A DNA stretch of 41,010 bases from Candidatus Shapirobacteria bacterium (GCA_028695445.1 JAQVIV010000005.1:4842-45851); one strand, 5' to 3'; positions 1 through 9,377 are shown, counted from the first letter of the stretch. Translations and numbers: made by a program. Notes: generated by a model not told the origin, from the sequence alone.

Positions 1-524
1 TTAACCGGCGTTAAGGTAAAGGTTAGACTTCTTCCAGCCATTTTTGGCTCCCTAATTGGCGAACCAAAAGAAGCCATTTTAGCAATAATTTGATTGGCTA
101 AATCAAAACCGGCTTCCTGATTAGTCATTTCCCGGCCTCGAAAATTAACTGTAACCTGGACTCGATTACCTTCTTTTAAAAATTCTTCGGCTCTTTTAAG
201 TCGAAACCGCAGGTCGTTATCGGAAATAAATGGCCGGACTCGCAACTCTTTGGTTTCTTGCCTTTGACCTAATTTTTTGCTTTTCTTGGCCCTTTTATTT
301 TCCAGGTACTGGAATTTTTTAAAATCAATAATTTTGGCTACCGGCGGCTTGGCTTGGGGAGCAATTTCGACCAGGTCTTTGCCTTCATCTTTGGCTAACT
401 TTAAAGCCTGATCACGGCTTAAAACGTCGATTTGCTTACCCTCTTCGTCAATAACCCGCAGTTGATCCGCCCTAATATATTGATTTATTTGATAAAATTT
501 GGCCAAAGTTAAGTTATTGTTAAT
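1..524 (-). CDS. infC: Translation initiation factor IF-3, 3' end cut off by the window edge
   Basis: Reverse strand reads INNNLTLAKFYQINQYIRADQLRVIDEEGKQIDVLSRDQALKLAKDEGKDLVEIAPQAKPPVAKIIDFKKFQYLENKRAKKSKKLG...; open frame from 524 to the edge. No ATG/GTG at the N-terminus; ATT at 522-524 or TTG at 504-506 are the candidate starts. Gene order thrS-infC as in the classical operon. Confidence 0.93.
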   Translation of the reverse strand, partial: MNNNLTLAKFYQINQYIRADQLRVIDEEGKQIDVLSRDQALKLAKDEGKDLVEIAPQAKPPVAKIIDFKKFQYLENKRAKKSKKLGQRQETKELRVRPFISDNDLRFRLKRAEEFLKEGNRVQVTVNFRGREMTNQEAGFDLANQIIAKMASFGSPIREPKMAGRSLTFTLTPV

Positions 525-704
525 TTTTGAAAACTTTCCCGAAGGGAAGATTTTATCTTACGCCTTAGTGTAACATGCCTAGGCTTGATTGGCAACGTTT
601 GTCATCCTGATCTTCGCCAGCCAACGGATTTCAAAACGACGAAACAAAAAAAGCCAGAATGATAGGGAAAACTGCTTTTTAATTTAAAGAAAACCGTAAG
701 TTTG

Positions 705-2471
705 TTACCCCATTCTCTTCTGGATTAGCGGAGCCTGCTCCGTGCCGACACTTTCCAAAAATTTTTCCAATTTCATTTCTCCCAGCACTTGCTCTCCCCT
801 TTCTCGAACATTAACAGTTTTTCCTTCTTCTTCCCTGCCACCGACAATTAACATGTAGGGGATTTTTTGCTCTTCAGCCTGGCGAATTTTTTTAGAAGTT
901 GTTTCATTGCCATCATTAACTTCAGTCCTTATATTATAGGTCTTTATTAATGTGCTTCTAATTTTTTGAGCATAGGCTGTTTGCTGGTTGGTGATGGGGA
1001 TAATCATAACCTGAGTTGGCGCTAGCCAAAAGGGGAAATTGCCGCCATTTCCCTCGATTAAAATCCCTAAAAAACGCTCCAGCGAGCCATAAATAACCCG
1101 ATGGATCATTACCGGTCGAACTTTTTCTCCGGATTCGTTAACGTAATAAAGGTTAAAGTTTTCGGGCTGGGCAAAATCAAGCTGGATGGTGGAGCATTGC
1201 CAAGTTCTTTCCAGGCTGTCTTTAAGGTGAAAATCAATTTTTGGGCCGTAAAAAGCTCCGTCGCCTTTGTTGATTTTGTATTCTACCCCGCTTTCCCTAA
1301 GGGTTTCCTCCATAACCTTTTCAGCCTCTTGCCAAATTTCATCGGAGCCAATCGAATTTTTAGGGCGAGTGGATAACTCGAGATGATCTAATTCAAGTTC
1401 AAATTTTTGGTAGAACTTAAAACAAAGGCTCATAACAGCCTTTATTTCTTCTTTAACTTGTTCTTTAGTGCAGAAAATATGGGCATCATCCTGAGTGAAT
1501 TCCCGAGGCCTAATAATGCCGTGCAACTCTCCAGAGGTTTCATAGCGGTGTACCACACCTAGTTCACCCATTCTTAGAGGTAATTCCCGATAAGAGTGAG
1601 ATGAGTTTTGGTAGATTAAAATCCCGCCGTCGCAATTCATTGGTTTAATGCTCATGTTCCAATCATGGCTGTCGGGAGTAGCCACCCGATACATTTTATC
1701 GGCAAAGGATTGCAAATGACCGCTCTTTTCCCAGACGGAATTTTTTAAAATTTCCGGAGTGCGAACTTCTTGGTAGCCGGCCTTTTCGTGTTCTTCTCGC
1801 CAATAGTCAATTAGTTTTTTCATTAATGAGTAGCCTTTGGGGTGCCAAAAGACATCGCCCGGAGCGGCTCCAGGGTGAAAAGAAAATAGATCTAGCTTTT
1901 TACCGATTAGGCGATGATCGCGCTTTTTGGCCTCTTCAATTTGAAACAAATATTGATCTAAATCTTTCTGATTGGTAAAACAAGTGCCGTAAACTCTGGT
2001 TAGTTGGGGTTTATTCTCGTTGCCCTGCCAATAGGCTCCGGCCAAAGATAACAGTTTAAAAGGGCCGATTTTTCCTGTTGAGGAAACATGGGGTCCGGAA
2101 CAAAGATCAATAAAATCACCCGAAAGATAGACAGAAACCGTTTTCTGACCTTTTTTGGCCAGATCGGCGATTAATTCTTGTTTGTAGGCCTGTTTGGTAA
2201 AAAGCTTTTTGGCCTTAAGAATGGTCAGGTCTTTTTTTTCAAAGGGAATATCTTCTTTGACAATCTTAGCCATTTTGGCCTCAATTTTTACTAAATCGTT
2301 TTCTGAAAGAGGCTTGTCAAAGTCAAAGTCATAATAAAAGCCGTTATCAATGGCCGGACCAATAGCAAACTTTGTGTTGGGGTAAAGTTTTTGAACGGCG
2401 GCGGCCAAAACGTGGGCGCAGGAATGTCTCATAATAGAGAGCTGGTCGGGTTTTGGGGAAGAAGAATTCAT
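705..2471 (-). CDS. thrS: Threonyl-tRNA synthetase, without N-terminal TGS domain
   Basis: HSCAHVLAAAVQKLYP, GPHVSSTGKIGPFKLL, MNCDGGILIYQ, RPREFTQDDAHIFC, VIYGSLERFLGILIE: ThrRS editing and class II catalytic motifs. Confidence 0.97.
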   Translation of the reverse strand: MNSSSPKPDQLSIMRHSCAHVLAAAVQKLYPNTKFAIGPAIDNGFYYDFDFDKPLSENDLVKIEAKMAKIVKEDIPFEKKDLTILKAKKLFTKQAYKQELIADLAKKGQKTVSVYLSGDFIDLCSGPHVSSTGKIGPFKLLSLAGAYWQGNENKPQLTRVYGTCFTNQKDLDQYLFQIEEAKKRDHRLIGKKLDLFSFHPGAAPGDVFWHPKGYSLMKKLIDYWREEHEKAGYQEVRTPEILKNSVWEKSGHLQSFADKMYRVATPDSHDWNMSIKPMNCDGGILIYQNSSHSYRELPLRMGELGVVHRYETSGELHGIIRPREFTQDDAHIFCTKEQVKEEIKAVMSLCFKFYQKFELELDHLELSTRPKNSIGSDEIWQEAEKVMEETLRESGVEYKINKGDGAFYGPKIDFHLKDSLERTWQCSTIQLDFAQPENFNLYYVNESGEKVRPVMIHRVIYGSLERFLGILIEGNGGNFPFWLAPTQVMIIPITNQQTAYAQKIRSTLIKTYNIRTEVNDGNETTSKKIRQAEEQKIPYMLIVGGREEEGKTVNVRERGEQVLGEMKLEKFLESVGTEQAPLIQKRMG

Positions 2472-2493
2472 ATTCTAACGATCTAATAAAATT

Positions 2494-2573
2494 TATTGTT
2501 ATCTTGTTAGAATTGTTAAATTGTTGGTGGGGCTTTTGTTTTTAAAGATAGGCCTAAAAAACAATATAGCAAT
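2494..2573 (-). repeat. Copy 1 of an ~80-bp AT-rich element upstream of thrS (copy 2 upstream of rarA)
   Basis: Reverse complement ATTGCTATATTGTTTTTTAGGCCTATCTTTAAAAACAAAAGCCCCACCAACAATTTAACAATT... aligns with 25071-25150, about 52/60 identical over the first 60 nt. Confidence 0.8.
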
Positions 2574-2638
2574 GTAACAATACAACAATTTTTAATTTTA
2601 CTTTGAACTTTTAATTTTTAATTGTCAATTGTCTTTAG

Positions 2639-2712
2639 TGCACGCGCCTGGACTCGAACCAGGGACCTTCCGCATGTCAAGCGGATACTCTAACCAACTG
2701 AGCCACGCGTGC
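2639..2712 (-). tRNA. tRNA-Val(GAC)
   Basis: GCACGCG/CGCGTGC acceptor, CCGC-TTGACAT-GCGG anticodon arm, intact T arm CCTGG-TTCGAGT-CCAGG; CCA not encoded. Confidence 0.93.
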
Positions 2713-2834
2713 GAGGTTGGTCATTGCTTTTTTATTATACTACACTCCTTTTACCCGGTTGTTAATTAAGGGTCCGAAGCTAAATCACCCCACAAGGGTC
2801 GGAAAAGGGGTTGTTGATAGAATTTTAGGGATTT

Positions 2835-2865
2835 GGGCGCAAAAACCGCGCCCCTACTTTTGACT
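2835..2865. repeat. REP-like hairpin GGGCGC-aaaaacc-GCGCCC followed by CTACTTTT; second copy at 29840-29866
   Basis: Inverted repeat GGGCGC/GCGCCC and near-identical block GGGTGCGAAAACCGCGCCCCTACTTTT at 29840. Confidence 0.6.
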
Positions 2866-2893
2866 TTTAATTGTCTCAACCATTAACTGTTTT

Positions 2894-3538
2894 TTACCCT
2901 GTTTGGGTGGCGGGGGTTCGATCTGAAGATAATAAAAATTTAGAGCCGGACTTTTTAACCTGATTCCAAAAGTAGTTTCTTTTGCTGGTTTTCTTTTGAA
3001 AGGCGGCCAGCCAGGTATTGCCCTCTTCAACCCTTTCTCTTAAATCTTTCAAGAAAGAAAGTAATAGCTCTAGAAAACCCAGTTGGTAGCGGCCCTCCTG
3101 GGGAGTATTTTCCTCCGCTCTTGTTTTTATAGCTTCAACTTGATGGTTAATTTGGCCGATGTTATCGGCAATTGCCTTAATTTGTTCTTTGATTTGATTT
3201 ATTTTGGCACCGGTTTCTTGACTGTCTTTTAGTCTTAACGAGGCTTCGGTAAGATTAATTCTTCTTTGGAAGTTGGTTTTTTCTTGAAGGTGGACCAATT
3301 GCTCGTAGTCTCTTGCCGCTTGAGGTTTTTGTTCTTCTGGTCTTACGGTTTGTCCAGGGAGAATTTCTCCAAAGTGAGGGTCTTGTTTCGGTTTGGCGGT
3401 TATCTGATTCCAAAATTCCTGAGGAAGCTCTTTTGTTAACTCGTCTTTTAAATTTAGGCCAGACTGATCCCTTTCGGAAGAAGACTTTTTTGGTGACTGG
3501 TTATTGTTACCCTGAACAACCTTTTTGGCCATAGGCAA
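2894..3538 (-). CDS. Hypothetical coiled-coil protein (possibly a CPR-specific DUF5660-like family)
   Basis: 214-aa ORF with charged N-terminus and heptad-like centre (INQIKEQIKAIADNIGQINHQVEAIKTRAEE); family name is recollection only. Confidence 0.7.
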   Translation of the reverse strand: MPMAKKVVQGNNNQSPKKSSSERDQSGLNLKDELTKELPQEFWNQITAKPKQDPHFGEILPGQTVRPEEQKPQAARDYEQLVHLQEKTNFQRRINLTEASLRLKDSQETGAKINQIKEQIKAIADNIGQINHQVEAIKTRAEENTPQEGRYQLGFLELLLSFLKDLRERVEEGNTWLAAFQKKTSKRNYFWNQVKKSGSKFLLSSDRTPATQTG

Positions 3539-3574
3539 AAAGAGATAATATGGGCAAGACCTAGAAGTATTTTA

Positions 3575-4456
3575 CTATAAGTTTTGCAGAAGCTCAAGGG
3601 TCTTTTGACGCCTGATCATTGAGGAGAGCATGTAGCGTTGATTGGCCAGTTGTTCTTTTTCTTTTGGGTTGCTGATTTTATTTAAAGCTTCGTCGATATC
3701 CTGGTCAGAAACAACAACCTTTTTTTCGTCAGATATTTTGTTTAGCGCTAATTCCAGTTTCCAGTTTTTTTCACTTTCCTGCTGATATTCGTTTTTTATT
3801 TCTTCAGCGGTTTTTCCCAAGGTAGCCAAGTACTGGTCTATTGATAGACCTAATTTTTCAGTTTTTTCAACCAGGGCGGCTAGTTTTTGGTTGACCTCAT
3901 TATCAATTAACACTTTGGGCAGGGTCACTTTGACGGTTTTGGCCAAAGTGTCAATTATGGTTTGGAATTTTTTAGCTTTTTGCAAATCTTTGTTTTCCTT
4001 TGTTGCCGGCTTGCCCTTTTCTGGGGTCCAAATCGTTTCCTTGGCGATCACCTTTTTAACCTCTTCTTTATAGTTGTTAAGATCAACTTCCGGCAGTTGG
4101 CAGGTGGTGAATTTAACTTGCCAGTCCTTGTCATCTTTGGCCGAAATCAATTCGGCTCGGGGAGAAATGATTGGTTTCAGCTGTTGTTCTTCGACAGCCC
4201 TTTGGTAAACCCGAGGCAAAATATTGTTAATGACTTGTTGGTAAATTTCGTTTTGGCCAATTACTTTTTCGACTTTTTCTTTGGGAGCCTTACCCTTCCT
4301 GAAGCCTTTCACCTCAGTATTTTTTTGAAAATCAGCCAAAACCCGATCGTATTCTTCTTTTATCTTTTTCTGGTCGATCGTTACCTCAATTTCAATGGTG
4401 TTGTCAGGCAAGTGATTTAAGTTAATTTTGGAGGTGGGTTTTTTTGTCTCAGCCAT
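3575..4456 (-). CDS. tig: Trigger factor-like chaperone lacking the PPIase domain
   Basis: EVKGFRKGKAPKEKVEKVIGQNEIYQQVINNILPRVYQRAVEE (ribosome-binding GFRxGxxP motif) followed directly by the SurA-like helical C-terminal region. Confidence 0.85.
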   Translation of the reverse strand: MAETKKPTSKINLNHLPDNTIEIEVTIDQKKIKEEYDRVLADFQKNTEVKGFRKGKAPKEKVEKVIGQNEIYQQVINNILPRVYQRAVEEQQLKPIISPRAELISAKDDKDWQVKFTTCQLPEVDLNNYKEEVKKVIAKETIWTPEKGKPATKENKDLQKAKKFQTIIDTLAKTVKVTLPKVLIDNEVNQKLAALVEKTEKLGLSIDQYLATLGKTAEEIKNEYQQESEKNWKLELALNKISDEKKVVVSDQDIDEALNKISNPKEKEQLANQRYMLSSMIRRQKTLELLQNL

Positions 4457-4672
4457 AATGTTGGGGTCGTCTAATCTGTGGTTGATTTACCTGCGGCCGC
4501 TTTGCCGGGAGCGATTCGGGTCGCCTGAAAACCGGTTTTTGGGGCAGATGATGTCCTTCCGCTTCCGAATCTGATTGAGATTTGGCTTGGTTTTTATTTT
4601 TCATAGCGAAATCTATTCTAACATGAATACCTATCCCCTTCAACTTTTTTAATTAAGATCTTAGCAGTTTGC

Positions 4673-4701
4673 TTGACAACCAACTCAGGCTTTAATATCC
4701 T
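4673..4701 (+). promoter_or_regulatory. Candidate promoter for the 4717 ORF
   Basis: TTGACA (4673-4678), 17 nt, TATCCT (4696-4701); alternative TAATAT at 4693; GGAGG at 4711-4715. Confidence 0.5.
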
Positions 4702-4716
4702 TATTTTTAAGGAGGT

Positions 4717-5352
4717 GTGTGCTTTTTTGACCAAATGGAAAAAGATCAACGGTTAGGCTCAAGTTTTTTGGCATTGTCTTTATTGGTTTTTCTTTTGCCT
4801 GCTTTATTGGTATCAACCTTTTGGCTTCTTAATACCAACCAAGGAAATTATCAGCAGTTTTTAGCTAAGACTAAAATTGACTATCAGTCTCGTTTGGCTA
4901 GCACTCCGGTCCGTCTTTATCAGGCTTTGCCCAATAGCACCGGCTCTGTCTCTTTTGAGGTGGGTGTGGCCGATGCTCGACCGGTAATTATCAGGCAGTA
5001 TTTGGAAAGATATCGTTCTCCCCTGGCAGACTATGCTGATCATTTTTTTCAAATATCCCAAAAATATGACTTAGATTATCGACTTTTAGTCGCTATTGCC
5101 CAGCAAGAATCAAACTTGGGAAAAAAGGTCCCCGATAACACCCATAATGCCTGGGGTTGGGGAATTCACTCGAGAGGAACTTTAGGCTTTTCTTCTTGGG
5201 AAGAGGGCATAGAAACCGTTGCTCGAGGCTTAAGAGAAAACTACTTAAACAGGGGTTTTGTTGACTTAGAGCAAATTGCCGCTCGTTATGCTCCCCCGTC
5301 AAAAGAGTCTTGGGCTTTCGGAGTTGGTCAGTTTATGAAAGAAATGGAGTAG
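4717..5352 (+). CDS. Membrane-anchored glucosaminidase-like (lysozyme-fold) protein
   Basis: N-terminal TM helix; C-terminal YDLDYRLLVAIAQQESNLGKKVPDNTHNAWGWGIH...FSSWEEGIETVARGLRENYL. Paralogue at 18731. Exact start (GTG 4717 or ATG 4735) uncertain. Confidence 0.8.
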   Translation: MCFFDQMEKDQRLGSSFLALSLLVFLLPALLVSTFWLLNTNQGNYQQFLAKTKIDYQSRLASTPVRLYQALPNSTGSVSFEVGVADARPVIIRQYLERYRSPLADYADHFFQISQKYDLDYRLLVAIAQQESNLGKKVPDNTHNAWGWGIHSRGTLGFSSWEEGIETVARGLRENYLNRGFVDLEQIAARYAPPSKESWAFGVGQFMKEME

Positions 5353-5390
5353 TAATAAATAATAGTTGACAATTAAAAGTTAAAAGTATG

Positions 5391-6137
5391 TTATTGTTTT
5401 TGGGCGAGGATAAATATTGAGGGACCAAAGTTGATTTTGGCTAAAAACAATTGCAGAATTTTCTCTCCTCGAAGAAGGATTCCGGTGGGAACAAACTTTT
5501 TTAATATTGGCCAACGGAAATTGGAAACCGATAATCGGGTAACAACCTCAAAACCCGACTGTTTTAAGTCTTCTCTTACTTTCACGGGATGGTGATTGAG
5601 GAACAGAATTGTTTCTTGATTGATGTTGGCCGGTGATCGTCGATCAGTTGAGGCTAAATTTTTTAAAAAAGACCAGTTTCCTTCAAACAGCGCCTTAAGG
5701 CAAGCCTTGAAGTTTGTCTTGTTGGCAAATTCTAAAATTAAAAAGCCGTTGTCCTTTAGGTGATGATTAATGTTTTTTAGGAAAGAAGGTAAATCTTGAA
5801 TGTGGTGGGCCACTCGAACCGTCAATACCACATCAAATTTAGTTTTTAATTGAAAGCTCTCCCCTTGCCCGGATTTAAATTCCAGGTTTTGATATTGTAA
5901 TTTTCTTTTGGCTTGGTTAATTAGTTTCTGCGAAGGTTCAAGTAAAACACATGAGACAAACCTATTGGCATAGATGGGGGTTAGGCGGCCAAAACCGGCG
6001 CCGACATCAAGGATTGTTTGACGGTTTTTTAAGGGAATTTGGCCAAATAACTTTTCCAAGGCGACAATCTCGGCCTCGTGTTCATATTCTCTTCCCCGCC
6101 AATAACGCTGATAATTGTAGTGATCGTAAAAAGCCAT
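5391..6137 (-). CDS. Class I SAM-dependent methyltransferase
   Basis: ILDVGAGFGRLTPIYANRF...VLLEPSQKLINQAKRKL...FDVVLTVRVAHHIQDLPSFLKNI motifs. Confidence 0.88.
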   Translation of the reverse strand: MAFYDHYNYQRYWRGREYEHEAEIVALEKLFGQIPLKNRQTILDVGAGFGRLTPIYANRFVSCVLLEPSQKLINQAKRKLQYQNLEFKSGQGESFQLKTKFDVVLTVRVAHHIQDLPSFLKNINHHLKDNGFLILEFANKTNFKACLKALFEGNWSFLKNLASTDRRSPANINQETILFLNHHPVKVREDLKQSGFEVVTRLSVSNFRWPILKKFVPTGILLRGEKILQLFLAKINFGPSIFILAQKQ

Positions 6138-6162
6138 GTCTTTGAAATAAGAAGACCAAGAG

Positions 6163-6582
6163 TTATTTTTTAGCTTTTTCTTCTTTTTTGAGGCAATCTA
6201 AACAGATTGTTGCTTCCGGGTAAATCATTAGCCGGTCAGTGTCGATTAACTTGTCGCACTTTTCGCAAGCGCCATATTTGCCGATCTTAACCTGAGTTAG
6301 GGCTTTCCTAACCTGAATTAGCCGCCGGCGAAGCTGGTTTTGAATGGCCTTATTTTTCATATGGCCAAATTGCTCTTCGGCATCAGCGTCAGGAGAAGCG
6401 TTGTTGGAGGTTCTGGCTGGGTCGGTGAAAGGGTCTTCCTCTTTTAGATTATTAATTTTTTTTAATATTTTTTGCTCTTCTTCGATGAAGAATCTTCCGA
6501 TTGGGGCCAGCAAATCAGCCGGAAAAGTTAACTTTTCGGAGTTTTGTTTTTTGGAAGTTTGTTTTTTAGTTTTTTTGGTCAT
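6163..6582 (-). CDS. DksA/TraR-family zinc-finger protein
   Basis: YGACEKCDKLIDTDRLMIYPEATICLDCLKKEE: C4 zinc finger of the DksA/TraR family. Confidence 0.9.
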   Translation of the reverse strand: MTKKTKKQTSKKQNSEKLTFPADLLAPIGRFFIEEEQKILKKINNLKEEDPFTDPARTSNNASPDADAEEQFGHMKNKAIQNQLRRRLIQVRKALTQVKIGKYGACEKCDKLIDTDRLMIYPEATICLDCLKKEEKAKK

Positions 6583-7306
6583 TTTTAGTTAGTTGGTTAA
6601 TTCGCTGGTTGATTTTTTTGGCCAAGGGCGCTTCTGATCTTAACAACAAGGTGGTCGAAGACCAAAGAAATAGGCTAACCCCCAAAAGTTTTTCTAAGTA
6701 TAAACCAGAGGATAACAAAAAAGCAAGTAGGATAAAACTTAAGCACAAAATAGTATTGGTCGATAAGAAAGCAAAACCGATTTTCCCCGATGGGTACCAG
6801 GTTAATGATCGGTATGATTTTAGCGTCCAGAAGGATAGGGCGGCTGACAAAGCCGTTGCGCCGAGGCTAGCCAAATAAAAAAGCTCTTGAGTAACCAGGC
6901 TTTGGCCCAGCAAAAATCCTCCGGCAAAAATTAATAAGGGCCGGGTAGCGGCGTCGGTTAGTTTCCAGATTTCAAACTGCTCTCTTTTTGACCATAACCA
7001 GCCGGCTATGATTATTCCTAAAATACCGCCGGTAAATGACAGTCCGGGATAGCGCCAGGGAAGTAAGATTTTAAGGGGAGAACTAAATTGCTTCATTGCT
7101 CCCAGGTAAAAAAATAATCGGGCTCCTATCAGCCAACCCAAGAAAGTATTAATTAAAAAACTAACTATTTTTTCATCGTTGGCAAATTCTTCTCTGGTTT
7201 GGCGGAAAAATAAAAATGAGGCCCAGACAAAAGCCAAAAACATTGTTAGACCAAACACGGTGATACTGCCCATGATCCAGGGAAGATTGATTAAGTTGAT
7301 TATCAT
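6566..7306 (-). CDS. Divergent prolipoprotein diacylglyceryl transferase (Lgt)-like membrane protein
   Basis: Multi-TM; PGLSFTGGILG resembles Lgt GGLSFHGGLxG, but catalytic positions appear changed. Confidence 0.6.
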   Translation of the reverse strand: MIINLINLPWIMGSITVFGLTMFLAFVWASFLFFRQTREEFANDEKIVSFLINTFLGWLIGARLFFYLGAMKQFSSPLKILLPWRYPGLSFTGGILGIIIAGWLWSKREQFEIWKLTDAATRPLLIFAGGFLLGQSLVTQELFYLASLGATALSAALSFWTLKSYRSLTWYPSGKIGFAFLSTNTILCLSFILLAFLLSSGLYLEKLLGVSLFLWSSTTLLLRSEAPLAKKINQRINQLTKNDQKN

Positions 7307-7308
7307 TC

Positions 7309-8622
7309 TTAAACCTCCTTTTCCAAGGGATAAAAACTAATTTGTTTTTGAACAAAGCGAAGGCTAATGGCACCAACGGGGCCATTACGGTGCTTAGCCA
7401 GCTCCAAAACAACGTTTTCTCGGTCTTCATCGTCTTCTCGGTATAAGAACACCACCACATCAGAATCTTGTTCAATTGAGCCGCTTTCGCGAAGATCGGC
7501 CAATCTTGGCCGTTGTCCGCCTCGAACCTCAACAGCTCGAGATAGTTGAGATAAAGACAAAACCGGGATTTTTAATTCCCTGGCTAGATTTTTTAATCCT
7601 TGAGAAATTTCGGAAACTTCTTGGACTCGGTTTTCAATATTGCGGCCATGTATTAATTGCAGATAATCAACGATTAGAAGCTTTAGTCCTTTTTCCATTT
7701 GCAGTCTTCGAGCTTTAGTACGCATTTCTAGGATAGAAATACCGGGAGTATCATCAACGTATAAAGGGGCCTCAGCCAGGGTTCCCATGGCATCAGACAA
7801 TCGAGAAAAGTCGTCTTCATCTAGACGGCCAGTTTTTAGTTTCCAGCTATCAATTTGGGCTTGGCGGACCAAAAGTCGGTCGACTAGTTCTTCTTGACTC
7901 ATTTCCAAGGAAAAAAAACCCACTGGAATTTTTTCCTCAACCGCCACATGGCGGGCAATGTTTAGACTAAGAGCGGTTTTACCAATTCCGGGACGAGCCG
8001 CTAAAATAATTAGGTTGGAATTTTGCATGCCGGCTAAAAGATTGTCTAGCTGGGCAAATCCGGTTGGCAAGCCCCTTAAACCACCAGATTTTTTATGTAA
8101 TTCGTCTAGGCGATCAAAAGATTCGATTAGGGCATCCTTGACAGGAATAAAATTGCGAGCGATGCCGGATTGAGAAATAGAAAAAATCTCTTTTTCTGCC
8201 TCCTCTAAGACTTCGTTTGATTCTTTGGTTTCGTCAAAGGCAAGGTTTGAAATTCGACTGGAGGCAGAAATTAGCTGTCTTTTAATCCAGCCTCTTTTAA
8301 TAATCTGAGCATATTCTTCGACATTAACTGCTGTGGCTACTCGATTAGTTAAATCGGCCAGATACGAAGCGCCGCCAGTTCGAGAAAAATCTTTGGTTTT
8401 TTTTAGTTCTGAGGTTAGGGTGACCAAATCAATTGGCCGACGGTTTTCATAAAGCATTAAGGCCGCCTCGTAGATTCGGCCATTGTTTTCATTGTAGAAA
8501 TGGTCGGGTTTTAATAGGGGGGCAATAACTGATATGGCGTCTTTATCAATTAGGATTGCGCCCAAGACCGATTCTTCGGCTTCATCAGAATGGGGTGGTA
8601 TTTTGGCTGATTTAGTTGCCAT
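7309..8622 (-). CDS. dnaB: Replicative DNA helicase DnaB
   Basis: PPHSDEAEESVLGAILIDKDAI..., Walker A AARPGIGKTALSLNIARH, SLEMSQEELVDRLL, LIVDYLQLI. ORF track uses a TTG at 8634; ATG at 8622 fits better (TATAAT at 8634-8639). Confidence 0.97.
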   Translation of the reverse strand: MATKSAKIPPHSDEAEESVLGAILIDKDAISVIAPLLKPDHFYNENNGRIYEAALMLYENRRPIDLVTLTSELKKTKDFSRTGGASYLADLTNRVATAVNVEEYAQIIKRGWIKRQLISASSRISNLAFDETKESNEVLEEAEKEIFSISQSGIARNFIPVKDALIESFDRLDELHKKSGGLRGLPTGFAQLDNLLAGMQNSNLIILAARPGIGKTALSLNIARHVAVEEKIPVGFFSLEMSQEELVDRLLVRQAQIDSWKLKTGRLDEDDFSRLSDAMGTLAEAPLYVDDTPGISILEMRTKARRLQMEKGLKLLIVDYLQLIHGRNIENRVQEVSEISQGLKNLARELKIPVLSLSQLSRAVEVRGGQRPRLADLRESGSIEQDSDVVVFLYREDDEDRENVVLELAKHRNGPVGAISLRFVQKQISFYPLEKEV

Positions 8623-8726
8623 TTGCCTTACCAATTATAGCCTAAATTAATTGTCAATTGCCACTTTTGGTTTAGAAACAGTCTTGGCAGAATCAAACTT
8701 TAGCAGTTTTGCGGCCGATGATTTTT

Positions 8727-9377
8727 TTATTTGCCGCGGCTTTCTAGTAGAACTACTTTTTCTTTTTCGTCAGTCAGGTTGCTTTTGCCAATGATTAGTT
8801 TCGGCCCAATAACGGGAGTGCTACCGGTTTCTTTTAAGAATTTGCTAATTGGTTCAACCTGATCAAGAGGCAACTGGCCATTTTCTTCAATATAATGAAT
8901 CGGAAAGATAATTTTTGGCTCAATTTGCCGAGTAATTTCGGCGGCGTATTTAGCAGTTAACCCGGCCTCTTCTCCTAAGGGCAGAAAAAGAAGATCGGGA
9001 GAATCCAGTAAGCCCAGCGACTCTTTGCTTAGAGGATGATTTAGCTGGCCCAGGTGGCCGATGCGGACTCCGCCGGTGTGGATTAGATAAATAGTGTTAT
9101 TGCTTCTTTCTCCCTTTTGGCCATTATCCTTATAAGAGGGAATGCCCAAAATATTGATGCCCCCAATTTCATATTCTCCTGGAGCGTTGATAACAAAGGG
9201 GTTTTTTCCAATTGCTTGGCTGTTGCTATGGAAAGATTCTGGCTGGCTGACAGTAACCAAATCAGCCTCCATTTTGGGCATTTTTAAGCCTGTTTTGGGA
9301 CTATAGGGATCGGTAATGATAATCCCCTTTTTGGTTCGAATTCTGAAACTGCCAAAGCCAAGATGCCAAATTTCCAT
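8727..9377 (-). CDS. MBL-fold (UlaG-like, COG2220-type) protein
   Basis: MEIWHLGFGSFRIRTKKGIIITDPY...INAPGEYEIGGINILGIPSY...IYLIHTGGVRIGHLGQL...IIFPIHY. Confidence 0.8.
   Translation of the reverse strand: MEIWHLGFGSFRIRTKKGIIITDPYSPKTGLKMPKMEADLVTVSQPESFHSNSQAIGKNPFVINAPGEYEIGGINILGIPSYKDNGQKGERSNNTIYLIHTGGVRIGHLGQLNHPLSKESLGLLDSPDLLFLPLGEEAGLTAKYAAEITRQIEPKIIFPIHYIEENGQLPLDQVEPISKFLKETGSTPVIGPKLIIGKSNLTDEKEKVVLLESRGK

Noticed and set aside
1101-1376. 91-aa plus-strand ORF inside thrS
   Set aside because: Antisense to a clear ThrRS gene, no own motif or RBS.
3962-4420. 152-aa plus-strand ORF opposite tig
   Set aside because: Hydrophobic Phe/Leu-rich peptide typical of antisense translation of a Lys/Glu-rich gene.
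4449-4643. 64-aa minus-strand ORF upstream of tig
   Set aside because: Low-complexity sequence with no family signal; the short overlap with tig is suggestive but not enough.
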